Origin: Aquicoccus porphyridii
GTDB taxonomy: Bacteria > Pseudomonadota > Alphaproteobacteria > Rhodobacterales > Rhodobacteraceae
Direction of reading: 5' to 3'
DNA: 64,000 nt
Assembly: GCF_008369105.1 (NCBI RefSeq)
Contig: NZ_VINQ01000001.1
Location: 516,065 to 580,064 of the forward strand
Part shown: in pieces, positions 33,732 to 41,849 of the stretch
Numbering within the stretch: the first letter of the stretch is position 1
How the letters are laid out: each line of letters opens with the position of its first letter
The notes under the pieces: generated by a model
Database searches by the model: none
Seen by the model: only the letters and a program-made list of their open reading frames with translations
What the model was told of the DNA's origin: nothing
Program-made: the position numbers and the translations under genes

Positions 33732-36032
33732 ATGCGGGTTGCATGTCTGGGGGGTGGGCCGGCCGGCCTTTACTTTGCGATCTCAATGAAGCTGCGCGAC
33801 CCCGCGCATGAGGTCGCGGTAATTGAACGCAACCGCGCCAATGACACCTTCGGCTGGGGTGTGGTTCTTTCGGATGACGCGCTGGACAAGCTGCAAACCA
33901 ACGATCCGAAAAGCGCACGGGCGATCCGCGATCATTTCGCATATTGGGACGATATCGCCGTGGTCCACCAGGGCCAGCGCACCGTGTCCGGCGGGCATGG
34001 CTTTGCCGGGATCGGGCGCAAGCAGATGCTGAGCCTGCTACAGGAACGCGCCCGCGAGCTCGGCGTCGACCTGCGGTTCGAAACCGAATTCAGGAGCGCC
34101 GAGGACTACCGGAAGGAATTTGACCTCGTCGTCGGCTGCGACGGGATCAATTCGCGCGTCCGGCAGGAATATGCCGACGCGTTCAAGCCCGACATCGACA
34201 CCCGCAAATGCAAGTTCGTCTGGCTTGGCACGCATCAGAAATTCGACGACGCCTTCACCTTCATTTTCGAGAAGACCGAACATGGCTGGATCTGGGCGCA
34301 TGTCTACCAGTTCGACGCCGACACCGCGACCTTCATCGTGGAATGCAGCCAGGAAACCTGGGACAGGTTCGGCTTTGAGGGCATGAGCAAGGAAGAGATC
34401 GTCGAGACCTGCCGCAAGGTGTTCGAGGATCACCTCGGCGGGCATGAATTGATGTCGAACGCGGCGCATCTGCGCGGCTCGGCGGTCTGGATCAACTTCC
34501 CGCGCGTGCTTTGCGAGACGTGGTATCATGAGAATGTGGTGCTTCTGGGCGACGCTTCGGCGACGGCGCATTTCTCGATCGGGTCCGGTTCGCGGCTCGC
34601 GTTCGACAGTGCCATCGCGCTGGCCGATTACCTGCATTCCGAACCCAGCATGGAGGCCGCGTTCCAGCGGTACCAGGACGAGCGGCGGCTCGAAGTGCTG
34701 CGCCTGCAATCAGCGGCGCGCAACAGTCTTGAATGGTTCGAAGAGGTCGAACGCTATCTCGATCTCGACCCGGTGCAGTTCAATTATTCGCTGCTGACCC
34801 GGTCGCAGAGGATTTCCCATGAAAACCTGCGCCTGCGCGATCATGAATGGCTTGAAAGTGCCGAGCGCTGGTTCATGGATCAGGCGGGCGTGCCCAAAGA
34901 GGCCCCGGTGCGTGCGCCGATGTTCACACCCTTCGCGCTGCGTGACATGACGCTCAAGAACCGGGTCGTCGTCTCGCCCATGGCGCAATACAAGGCGGTG
35001 GGTGGTAGCCCGACGGATTGGCATCTCGTGCATCTGGGCGAGCGTGCCAAGGGCGGCGCGGGCCTTGTCTATACCGAGATGACCTGCGTGAGCGCCGAAG
35101 GGCGGATCACGCCGGGCTGTCCCGGGCTTTATGCGCCCGAACACGAAACCGCATGGGGCCGAATCGTGGATTTCGTGCACGCCGAGACGGACGCAAAGAT
35201 CTGCTGCCAGATTGGCCATTCCGGGCGCAAGGGGTCGACCCAGTTGGGGTGGGAGCGGATGGACGCCCCCCTGCCCGATGGCAATTGGGAGGTCGTGTCG
35301 GCCTCGCCGATCCCGTGGTCACCCGAAAACCCCGTCCCGCGCGAGATCACCCGCGCCGAGATGGACGTGGTGCGCGATCAGTTCGTGGACGCGGCGCATA
35401 TGGCCAATCGGGCGGGCTTTGACATGATCGAGTTGCACGCCGCGCATGGCTATCTCATCTCGTCCTTCATCTCGCCGGTGTCGAACACACGGGGCGATGC
35501 GTATGGCGACAATCTTGAGAACCGGATGCGCTATCCGCTCGAAGTGTTCGCGGCGATGCGCAGCGTTTGGCCCGAAGGCAAACCGATGAGCGTGCGCATT
35601 TCGGCCAATGACTGGGTCGGCGATCACGGTGTCACGCCCGAAGAGGCGGTCGAGATCGCGCGCATGTTCGCCGAGGCGGGCGCCGATATCATCGACGTCT
35701 CGGCCGGGCAGACCAGCACCGAGGCGAAGCCCGTCTATGGCCGGATGTTCCAGACGCCTTTCTCGGATCGCATCCGCAACGAGGCCGGGATCAAGACCAT
35801 GGCCGTGGGCAACATCTACGAGGCCGACCACGCCAATTCGATCCTGATGGCGGGGCGTGCCGATCTGGTTGCGGTGGGGCGGCCGCACCTGGCCGATCCC
35901 TATTGGACCTTTCACGAGGCGGCCCGGATCGGGGACCGGCACGGCAACGACTGGCCCCTGCCCTATCTTGCCGGGCGTGATCAGCTCTGGCGGCTGGCCG
36001 ACCGCGAGGCAGAGATGGTGGGCAACGTATGA
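33732..36032 (+). CDS. Bifunctional 2-aminobenzoyl-CoA (anthraniloyl-CoA) monooxygenase/reductase
   Basis: A 766-aa fusion. Residues 1-390 form a class A flavin monooxygenase ([17 protein letters not shown] at 4-20; second FAD motif [18 protein letters not shown] near 274). Residues 395-766 form an Old Yellow Enzyme-type NADH:flavin oxidoreductase ([20 protein letters not shown] start; [14 protein letters not shown] near 570). This fusion is the hallmark of anthraniloyl-CoA or salicylyl-CoA monooxygenases, which hydroxylate and partly reduce the CoA-bound ring. The aminobenzoate-CoA ligase and tryptophan dioxygenase genes downstream favour anthraniloyl-CoA. ATG 33732 follows GGAGG six bases upstream. 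It overlaps the MarR gene by four bases. Confidence 0.92.
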   Translation: MRVACLGGGPAGLYFAISMKLRDPAHEVAVIERNRANDTFGWGVVLSDDALDKLQTNDPKSARAIRDHFAYWDDIAVVHQGQRTVSGGHGFAGIGRKQMLSLLQERARELGVDLRFETEFRSAEDYRKEFDLVVGCDGINSRVRQEYADAFKPDIDTRKCKFVWLGTHQKFDDAFTFIFEKTEHGWIWAHVYQFDADTATFIVECSQETWDRFGFEGMSKEEIVETCRKVFEDHLGGHELMSNAAHLRGSAVWINFPRVLCETWYHENVVLLGDASATAHFSIGSGSRLAFDSAIALADYLHSEPSMEAAFQRYQDERRLEVLRLQSAARNSLEWFEEVERYLDLDPVQFNYSLLTRSQRISHENLRLRDHEWLESAERWFMDQAGVPKEAPVRAPMFTPFALRDMTLKNRVVVSPMAQYKAVGGSPTDWHLVHLGERAKGGAGLVYTEMTCVSAEGRITPGCPGLYAPEHETAWGRIVDFVHAETDAKICCQIGHSGRKGSTQLGWERMDAPLPDGNWEVVSASPIPWSPENPVPREITRAEMDVVRDQFVDAAHMANRAGFDMIELHAAHGYLISSFISPVSNTRGDAYGDNLENRMRYPLEVFAAMRSVWPEGKPMSVRISANDWVGDHGVTPEEAVEIARMFAEAGADIIDVSAGQTSTEAKPVYGRMFQTPFSDRIRNEAGIKTMAVGNIYEADHANSILMAGRADLVAVGRPHLADPYWTFHEAARIGDRHGNDWPLPYLAGRDQLWRLADREAEMVGNV

Positions 36033-36511
36033 GCGAGGCACGCAAGACCGAAACGACCGACCGCAAGGAGCCGCTCTCCAAGGCGCGGCTGCGGCTCTGG
36101 CTCAAGCTTTTGAAGGCATCGAACCTGATCGAGGCCAGTCTTCGCCAGAAACTCAGGGCCGAGTTCGGGTCGACCCTGCCGCGGTTCGACGTGATGTCGG
36201 CGCTCTATCGCAGCCCCGAGGGTCTCAAGATGAGCCAGATTTCGCAGATGCTGCGCGTGTCGAACGGCAATATCACCGGGATCGTCGACAAGCTCACCGA
36301 GGAGGGGCTGGCGCTTCGCGTGGCCGTGCCGGGCGACCGGCGGGCGCACCGGGTACGGCTAACCGACAAGGGGCACGAGGTGTTCGCCACTCATGCCGCC
36401 GCGCATGAAGGCTGGATCGACGCGATGCTGGCCGGACTCGATTCCGACGATGTGGACGGCATGGTCCGCCGTCTCGACCACCTTAGCGACACGATGAAGG
36501 AGCATGACTGA
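36029..36511 (+). CDS. MarR-family regulator of the anthraniloyl-CoA operon
   Basis: A 160-aa winged-helix protein with the MarR core ([54 protein letters not shown] wing). Close in type to BadR/HpaR-like repressors that sense aromatic-CoA intermediates. It overlaps both neighbours (ATGA at the 5' end, one base at the 3' end), so it is made together with the enzymes. It probably represses this operon and perhaps the divergent transporter. Confidence 0.88.
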   Translation: MSEARKTETTDRKEPLSKARLRLWLKLLKASNLIEASLRQKLRAEFGSTLPRFDVMSALYRSPEGLKMSQISQMLRVSNGNITGIVDKLTEEGLALRVAVPGDRRAHRVRLTDKGHEVFATHAAAHEGWIDAMLAGLDSDDVDGMVRRLDHLSDTMKEHD

Positions 36512-37311
36512 TGCGCAGCGACGTGAAACATTTCAAATGCGAGATCGACGGCGGGATCGCGACCATCGCGCTCGACCGGCCGGACCGCAAGAATCCGCTG
36601 ACCTTCGACTCCTATGCCGAGCTGCGCGACTGGTTTCGTGATCTGCATTATGACGACGAGGTCAAGGCGGTGGTCATTGCCCCCAATGGCGGCAATTTCA
36701 GCTCGGGCGGCGATGTGCATGAAATCATCGGCCCGCTGACCAAGATGACGATGAAAGAGCTTTTGCGCTTTACCCGGATGACCGGTGATCTGGTCAAGGC
36801 GATGCTGGGTTGCGGCAAGCCGATCATTGCCGCCGTCGACGGGGTCTGTGCGGGTGCCGGGGCGATCATGGCGATGGCTTCGGATATTCGCCTCGCTACG
36901 CCAGAGGCCAAGACCGCGTTCCTCTTTACCCGCGTCGGGCTGGCCGGTTGCGATATGGGGGCCTGTGCGATCCTGCCGCGCATCATCGGCCAGTCGCGCG
37001 CCGCCGAACTGCTTTACACCGGGCGCAGCATGTCGGCGCAGGAAGGCGTGGACTGGGGCTTTTTCAGCCGCGAAGTCGCCGCCGACGACCTTTTGGCCGA
37101 GGCGCAGACGCTGGCCGCGCGGATCGCCGAGGGGCCCAATTTCGCCCATATGATGACCAAGACGATGCTGGCGCAGGAATGGTCGATGAGCCTTGAAATG
37201 GCGATCGAGGCCGAGGCGCAGGCGCAGGCGATCTGCATGCAGGGGCAGGATTTCCAGCGCGCCTATCATGCCTTTGTGGCCAAGGAAAAACCCGTGTTCG
37301 AGGGCGACTGA
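36511..37311 (+). CDS. Enoyl-CoA hydratase/isomerase family protein (anthraniloyl-CoA pathway)
   Basis: A 266-aa crotonase. It has the oxyanion-hole segments [14 protein letters not shown] near 60 and [22 protein letters not shown] near 108, and the C-terminal active-site region [20 protein letters not shown]. After ring hydroxylation and reduction the CoA-bound alicyclic product needs hydration or ring opening, a job for crotonases in aromatic-CoA pathways. Start ATG 36511 shares one base with the MarR stop. The precise step is inferred. Confidence 0.88.
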   Translation: MRSDVKHFKCEIDGGIATIALDRPDRKNPLTFDSYAELRDWFRDLHYDDEVKAVVIAPNGGNFSSGGDVHEIIGPLTKMTMKELLRFTRMTGDLVKAMLGCGKPIIAAVDGVCAGAGAIMAMASDIRLATPEAKTAFLFTRVGLAGCDMGACAILPRIIGQSRAAELLYTGRSMSAQEGVDWGFFSREVAADDLLAEAQTLAARIAEGPNFAHMMTKTMLAQEWSMSLEMAIEAEAQAQAICMQGQDFQRAYHAFVAKEKPVFEGD

Positions 37312-37320
37312 GCCGAGAGC

Positions 37321-37368
37321 CCGGGGGCCAGCCCCCGGACCCCCCGGAGTATTTGGAGCAAGATGAAA
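37321..37368. repeat. GC-rich hairpin plus dispersed repeat family 2 copy
   Basis: CCGGGGGC-CA-GCCCCCGG (37321-37338) is followed by ACCCCCCGGAGTATTTGGAGCAAGATGAAA (last 22 bases are 37347-37368). The second block matches both arms of the inverted pair at 20393-20470. Here it forms the leader of the acyl-CoA dehydrogenase gene, and the repeat's own ATG (37363) is in frame with it. Confidence 0.7.
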
Positions 37369-37377
37369 GAGGGTGCG

Positions 37378-38526
37378 ATGAGTGACAGGAGCTTTCTGAA
37401 CTGGCCGTTCTTCGAGGATCGCCACCGGGCACTGGCCGAGGAGTTGGAGCGCTTCGCCGCGGGCCTCACCATCGACCACTCAGACACGGATGCCGCCTGC
37501 CGCGCGCTGGTTTCGGCATTGGGTGAGGCGGGATTCCTGCAATATTCCGGTGACTTGGACGGACAACTTGACGTGCGCTCGCTTTGCCTCATTCGCGAGA
37601 CTCTGGCACGCCATGACGGGCTTGCCGATTTCGCCTTTGCGATGCAGGGGCTGGGCACCGGGGCGATCTCGCTTTTCGGGACAGAGGCGCAGAAACAGGA
37701 ATGGCTGCCGCTCACGCGGTCGGGACAGGCGATTTCGGCCTTTGCGCTGACCGAACCCGCCTCGGGATCGGATGTCGCCAATTCCACGATGACGGCGACA
37801 CGTGACGGGGATGATTATGTTCTGAACGGCGAGAAGACGTGGATCTCGAATGGCGGGATTGCAGATGTCTATACGCTTTTCGCCCGCACCGGCGAGGCGC
37901 CGGGGGCCAAGGGGCTCTCGGCGTTCATCGTGCCTGCCGACCTGCCCGGGTTCGAAGTCGCGGAACGGCTTGAAACCATTGCCCCGCACCCGCTGGCCAC
38001 GCTGCGGTTCACCGATTGCCGCGTGCCGGCGTCGGCCATGATCGGCGCGCCGGGCGCGGGGTTCCGGATCGCGATGTCGGTGCTCGACGTGTTCCGCTCG
38101 ACCGTGGCGGCGGCGGCGCTGGGGTTTGCCCGCCGTGCGCTTGACGAGGCGCTGACGCGGGTCACGACGCGCCATGTGCAAGGCGCACCGCTCTTTGATC
38201 TGCAGATGGTGCAGGGGCATATCGCGGATATGGCGCTTGATGTCGATGCGGCCGCGCTTCTGGTCTATCGCGCCGCCTGGACCAAGGATTCCGGCGCGCC
38301 ACGGGTCACGCGCGAGGCGGCGATGGCCAAGCTTTTCGCCACCGATCAGGCCCAGAAGGTCATTGACCGCGCGGTGCAGTTGCACGGCGGTGACGGGGTG
38401 AAATCTGGCGAAACGGTCGAGAAACTCTACCGCGAGATCCGCGCGCTTCGGATTTACGAAGGGGCCTCGGACGTGCAGCGCGTGGTGATCGCTCGCCAGA
38501 CACTGGGGCAGCATCAGGGAGGATAG
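37378..38526 (+). CDS. Acyl-CoA dehydrogenase
   Basis: A 382-aa flavoprotein with FAD/substrate motifs [19 protein letters not shown] near 125 and [10 protein letters not shown] near 160, and the C-terminal signature [35 protein letters not shown]. It would introduce a double bond in the alicyclic CoA intermediate of the anthranilate route. ATG 37378 ([11 protein letters not shown]) is preferred with GAGGG upstream; ATG 37363 lies within a dispersed repeat and would add five residues. The gene ends just before the CoA ligase gene. Confidence 0.9.
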   Translation: MSDRSFLNWPFFEDRHRALAEELERFAAGLTIDHSDTDAACRALVSALGEAGFLQYSGDLDGQLDVRSLCLIRETLARHDGLADFAFAMQGLGTGAISLFGTEAQKQEWLPLTRSGQAISAFALTEPASGSDVANSTMTATRDGDDYVLNGEKTWISNGGIADVYTLFARTGEAPGAKGLSAFIVPADLPGFEVAERLETIAPHPLATLRFTDCRVPASAMIGAPGAGFRIAMSVLDVFRSTVAAAALGFARRALDEALTRVTTRHVQGAPLFDLQMVQGHIADMALDVDAAALLVYRAAWTKDSGAPRVTREAAMAKLFATDQAQKVIDRAVQLHGGDGVKSGETVEKLYREIRALRIYEGASDVQRVVIARQTLGQHQGG

Positions 38527-38529
38527 GAC

Positions 38530-40149
38530 ATGCTCAGACCATCGGCCCACGAGGACAGCTTCGCGCGCGACAACCTGCCCGCGCCGGAGACATGGCCGGA
38601 GCTTCGCATCGACGCGTTCGATTATCCCGACCGGCTCAATGCCGGGGTGGAACTGACCGATGCGATGGTCGCGCGCGGCTTTGGCGATCATACCGCGCTC
38701 ATTGGCAACGGGCGGCGGCGGACCTATAAGGAGCTCTCGGACTGGACCAATCGCCTTGCCCATGCATTGGTTGAAGATTTGGGTGTAAAGCCCGGGAATC
38801 GTGTTCTTATCCGGTCGGCCAACAACCCGGCGATGGTGGCCTGCTGGCTGGCCGCGACCAAGGCGGGGGCGGTGGTGGTCAACACCATGCCGATGCTGCG
38901 CGCGGGCGAATTGGCGAAATATGTCGACAAGGCCGGGATCACCCACGCGCTTTGCGATACGCGGCTGATGGACGAGATGGCGATCTGCGCCAAGCAGTCG
39001 GAATCTCTCAGGACGGTGGTGGGGTTCGATGGCACCTCGAACCACGATGCCGAGCTGGACCGGCTGGCGCTGGAGAAATCGGTGCAGTTCGATGCGGTGG
39101 AAACCGCGCAGGACGACGTGGCGCTGATCGGGTTCACCTCCGGCTCGACCGGGGAACCCAAGGGCACGATGCATTTTCACCGTGACCTGCTGATCATCGC
39201 CGATGGTTACGCGCGCGAGGTGCTCGACGTGCAGCCCGAGGATGTGTTCGTGGGCTCGCCGCCGCTGGCCTTTACCTTCGGGCTCGGGGGCTTGGCGATT
39301 TTCCCGCTGCGCTTTGGTGCGGCGGCCACGCTTCTGGAAAACGCCACCCCGCCCAACATGGTCGAGATCATCGAGAAATACCGCGCAACTGTCTGTTTTA
39401 CCGCGCCAACCGCCTATCGCGCCATGCTCAAGGCGATGGACGAGGGCGCGGATCTTTCCAGCCTGCGCGCCGCCGTGAGCGCGGGCGAGACCCTGCCCGC
39501 GCCGGTCTATGACGAATGGATGGAGAAGACCGGCAAGCCGATGCTCGACGGGATCGGCGCGACCGAGATGCTGCATATCTTTGTCACCAACCGCTTCGAG
39601 GATCACCGCCCCGCCTGCACCGGCAAGCCGGTCACGGGCTACGAGGCGCGGGTGATTGGCGAGGATGGGCAGGAACTGCCCCCCGGTGAGATCGGGCGGC
39701 TGGCGGTGCGCGGGCCGACCGGGTGCCGTTACCTGCGTGGCGAGCGGCAGATCGAGTATGTGCAGGACGGGTGGAACATCACCGGCGATGCGTTCTTCAT
39801 GGACGAGGAAGGCTATTTCCACTTTGCCGCGCGCAATGACGACATGATCCTGTCGTCGGGTTACAACATCGCCGGGCCGGAGGTCGAGGCGGCATTGCTG
39901 GCCCATGAGGCCGTGGCCGAATGCGCGGTGATCGGCGTGCCGGACGAGGAGCGCGGCGCCATCGTCGAAGCGCATGTGGTGCTGTCGGCCAGCGCGGTGC
40001 CTGGCCCCGAAATGATCAAGTCATTGCAGGACCACGTAAAATCGACGATTGCGCCCTATAAATACCCGCGCTCGGTGGTGTTTACCAAGGCCCTGCCCAA
40101 GACCGAAACCGGCAAGATCCAACGCTTTCGCCTGAGGTCGACGCGATGA
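38530..40149 (+). CDS. Benzoate-CoA ligase family enzyme, probable 2-aminobenzoate-CoA ligase
   Basis: A 539-aa adenylate-forming enzyme. It has the AMP-binding P-loop TSGSTGEPKGTMHFH near 202, the aromatic-CoA-ligase motif DGIGATEMLHIF near 340, the hinge region FAARNDDMILSSGYNIAGPEVE near 435, and the catalytic lysine region LPKTETGKIQRF at the C-terminus. It activates an aromatic acid with CoA and ATP. The genes for anthraniloyl-CoA monooxygenase and tryptophan dioxygenase on either side point to anthranilate. Three bases separate it from the dehydrogenase gene, and it overlaps kynA by four. Confidence 0.9.
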   Translation: MLRPSAHEDSFARDNLPAPETWPELRIDAFDYPDRLNAGVELTDAMVARGFGDHTALIGNGRRRTYKELSDWTNRLAHALVEDLGVKPGNRVLIRSANNPAMVACWLAATKAGAVVVNTMPMLRAGELAKYVDKAGITHALCDTRLMDEMAICAKQSESLRTVVGFDGTSNHDAELDRLALEKSVQFDAVETAQDDVALIGFTSGSTGEPKGTMHFHRDLLIIADGYAREVLDVQPEDVFVGSPPLAFTFGLGGLAIFPLRFGAAATLLENATPPNMVEIIEKYRATVCFTAPTAYRAMLKAMDEGADLSSLRAAVSAGETLPAPVYDEWMEKTGKPMLDGIGATEMLHIFVTNRFEDHRPACTGKPVTGYEARVIGEDGQELPPGEIGRLAVRGPTGCRYLRGERQIEYVQDGWNITGDAFFMDEEGYFHFAARNDDMILSSGYNIAGPEVEAALLAHEAVAECAVIGVPDEERGAIVEAHVVLSASAVPGPEMIKSLQDHVKSTIAPYKYPRSVVFTKALPKTETGKIQRFRLRSTR

Positions 40150-40976
40150 GCGGCGCATATGATCCCGGGCGCGAGGGTGCCAAGCTCGATTTCAAGGGGG
40201 CGATGTCATACGGTGATTACCTGCATCTGGATGCGCTTCTGGATCAGCAACACCCGCTTTCGGATGCCCATGACGAAATGTTGTTCGTCATCCAACACCA
40301 AACTAGTGAATTATGGATGAAGCTTGCGATTCACGAGCTTTCCGCCGCCCGGGAGGCGCTTGAGGCCGGTCAACTGGAGCCGATGTTCAAGATGCTGGCG
40401 CGGGTGAGCCGGATCTTTGAGCAGCTCAACAACGCGTGGGACGTTCTGCGCACCATGACACCGGCGGATTACACGCGGTTTCGCGACACGCTCGGGCCGT
40501 CGTCGGGGTTTCAATCCTGGCAATACCGGATGATCGAATACGTGCTGGGCAACCGCAATCCCAACATGCTCAAACCCCATGCGCATGTGCCGGAAGTGGT
40601 TGAAAAGCTTGAGCAGGAACTGGGCCGCCCGAGCTTTTACGACGTGGTTGTCGCGCGGCTTTTCGAGGGCACGGGCGGGGGCGAACCCCCTGCCCCGCAG
40701 CTTGACCGGCCGCATGAGGCGGTGCCCGAGATCCAGGCGCGGTGGAAGATGGTTTACGAGGATACCGCGAACCATTGGGCGCTTTATGAACTGGCTGAAA
40801 AGCTGGTCGATCTGGAGGATTATTTCCGCCGCTGGCGGTTCAATCATGTCACCACGGTCGAGCGGGTGATCGGGTTCAAGCGCGGCACCGGGGGCACTTC
40901 GGGGGTGGGGTACCTGCGCCGGATGCTGGAGGTGGAGCTGTTCCCCGAGCTTTGGCACCTGCGCGGAGAGCTTTGA
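40146..40976 (+). CDS. kynA: Tryptophan 2,3-dioxygenase
   Basis: A 276-aa haem enzyme of normal length, with HPLSDAHDEMLFVIQHQTSE, LWMKLAIHELSAAREAL, PSSGFQSWQYRMIEYVLGN and the haem-ligand region FNHVTTVERVIGFKRGTGGTSG. It oxidises tryptophan to N-formylkynurenine, the first step of the kynurenine route that leads to anthranilate. It overlaps the CoA ligase gene by four bases, so tryptophan opening and anthranilate activation are coupled in one operon. Formamidase and kynureninase genes are absent from the window. Confidence 0.95.
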   Translation: MSGAYDPGREGAKLDFKGAMSYGDYLHLDALLDQQHPLSDAHDEMLFVIQHQTSELWMKLAIHELSAAREALEAGQLEPMFKMLARVSRIFEQLNNAWDVLRTMTPADYTRFRDTLGPSSGFQSWQYRMIEYVLGNRNPNMLKPHAHVPEVVEKLEQELGRPSFYDVVVARLFEGTGGGEPPAPQLDRPHEAVPEIQARWKMVYEDTANHWALYELAEKLVDLEDYFRRWRFNHVTTVERVIGFKRGTGGTSGVGYLRRMLEVELFPELWHLRGEL

Positions 40977-41015
40977 GAAATCAACGGGTTACGAGACGGA
41001 ACAAGGAGAGGCGAG

Positions 41016-41420
41016 ATGGCGCCCAAGACAATTCAGCCCGAAGGATGGGCCCCGGCACTCGGCTATGCCAACGGGATGTTGATGGAGGATGGCACGCTGC
41101 ATATCGCGGGCCAGATCGGCTGGAATGCGCAGAAGGTGTTCGAGCGGCACGATTTCGTCGGGCAGATGGAGCAAACCCTTGAAAACATTGCCGCAATAGT
41201 GCGTGCGGCGGGGGGTGACGTGGGCGATATCGGGCGGCTGACATGGTTCGTGAAGGACAAGGCCGAATACATGGCCCACCAGCGCGAGATCGGCGAGGCC
41301 TATCGCCGGGTGCTGGGCCGGCATTTCCCGGCCATGTCGTTGATTATCATAAAGGATCTGGTCGAGGACGAGGCCCTTCTCGAGATCGAGGCGACGGCGT
41401 TCGTCAAGCCCAAGGGGTAA
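41016..41420 (+). CDS. RidA/YjgF-family protein at the end of the anthranilate operon
   Basis: A 134-aa Rid-superfamily protein (LHIAGQIGWNAQ and EIGEAYRRVLGRHFPAMSLIIIKDLVEDEALLEIEATA, where Rid proteins carry the terminal EIEA motif). RidA hydrolyses enamines and imines; in several relatives the key arginine precedes the PAMS stretch, and here a conserved arginine-histidine pair (GRHFPAM) occupies that place. It is 39 bases after kynA with GGAGAGGCGAG as ribosome binding site, so it is probably cotranscribed. A role in removing the amino group of the reduced anthraniloyl-CoA intermediate is an attractive inference. Confidence 0.85.
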   Translation: MAPKTIQPEGWAPALGYANGMLMEDGTLHIAGQIGWNAQKVFERHDFVGQMEQTLENIAAIVRAAGGDVGDIGRLTWFVKDKAEYMAHQREIGEAYRRVLGRHFPAMSLIIIKDLVEDEALLEIEATAFVKPKG

Positions 41421-41442
41421 GATCGAGGGCACCGCGCGCTCG

Positions 41443-41565
41443 GGTTAACACGATTTTTCGGCGAAAAATCGGGGGGTGACATCCGGCTGACATGCGGCTG
41501 CTGCCCGGCTGCCGGGTAAATCCTGACAAAGGGTTAACGCGAGGGGTTAACGTGGCGTGCGCTTG
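41443..41565. repeat. Dispersed intergenic repeat, family 1, copy B
   Basis: Begins GGTTAACACGATTTTTCGGC with the perfect palindrome CGATTTTTCGGCGAAAAATCG (41451-41471), continues GGGGGGTGACATCCGGCTGAC and CCCGGCTGCCGGGT, and ends GGGGTTAACGTGGCGTGCGC. The same blocks in the same order form copy A at 11247-11375. The hairpin may also end the anthranilate operon just after the RidA-type gene. Confidence 0.75.
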
Positions 41566-41633
41566 GTCGCGTTCATTTCGCCCGGGCCACAACATACCCT
41601 GAAGCGCGATGCGCCGAACAGGAGCTGATTGAC

Positions 41634-41735
41634 ACCCAACGAAAGGGCAGCGCCCGACCCGGGGTGGGCGTGAAGCGCCCGCCCATGGGGCGGGTCGGAC
41701 GCTGCCCGGGCTGCATGCAGCCCGGGCGGGATGAA
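41634..41735. repeat. REP-like palindromic element upstream of the molybdoenzyme gene
   Basis: Contains the 24-base perfect palindrome GCCCGGGCTGCATGCAGCCCGGGC (41704-41727) within nested GC-rich stems (GCGCCC ... GGGCGC region before it) and ends CCCGGGCGGGATG. A related CTGCCCGGGCGG ... CCGGGCGGGATG element occurs at 44390-44430, on the other side of the gene. The rest of the 41421-41849 gap holds no gene. Confidence 0.6.
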
Positions 41736-41849
41736 CGCGATCAAGCGCAACAAGCCCAAGGCCACTGGCACCACGCGCCACTTCTTGCCTTCGCCCGTGC
41801 TTTGCGCAACTCTCGCGCGGCGACGAACGGGCCATGAAGGAGGCGCGCG

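Noticed and set aside
41520..41555. CtrA site from paired TTAAC elements in repeat copy B
   Set aside because: The spacing between TTAA elements is nine bases, not seven, and the motif belongs to the dispersed repeat.
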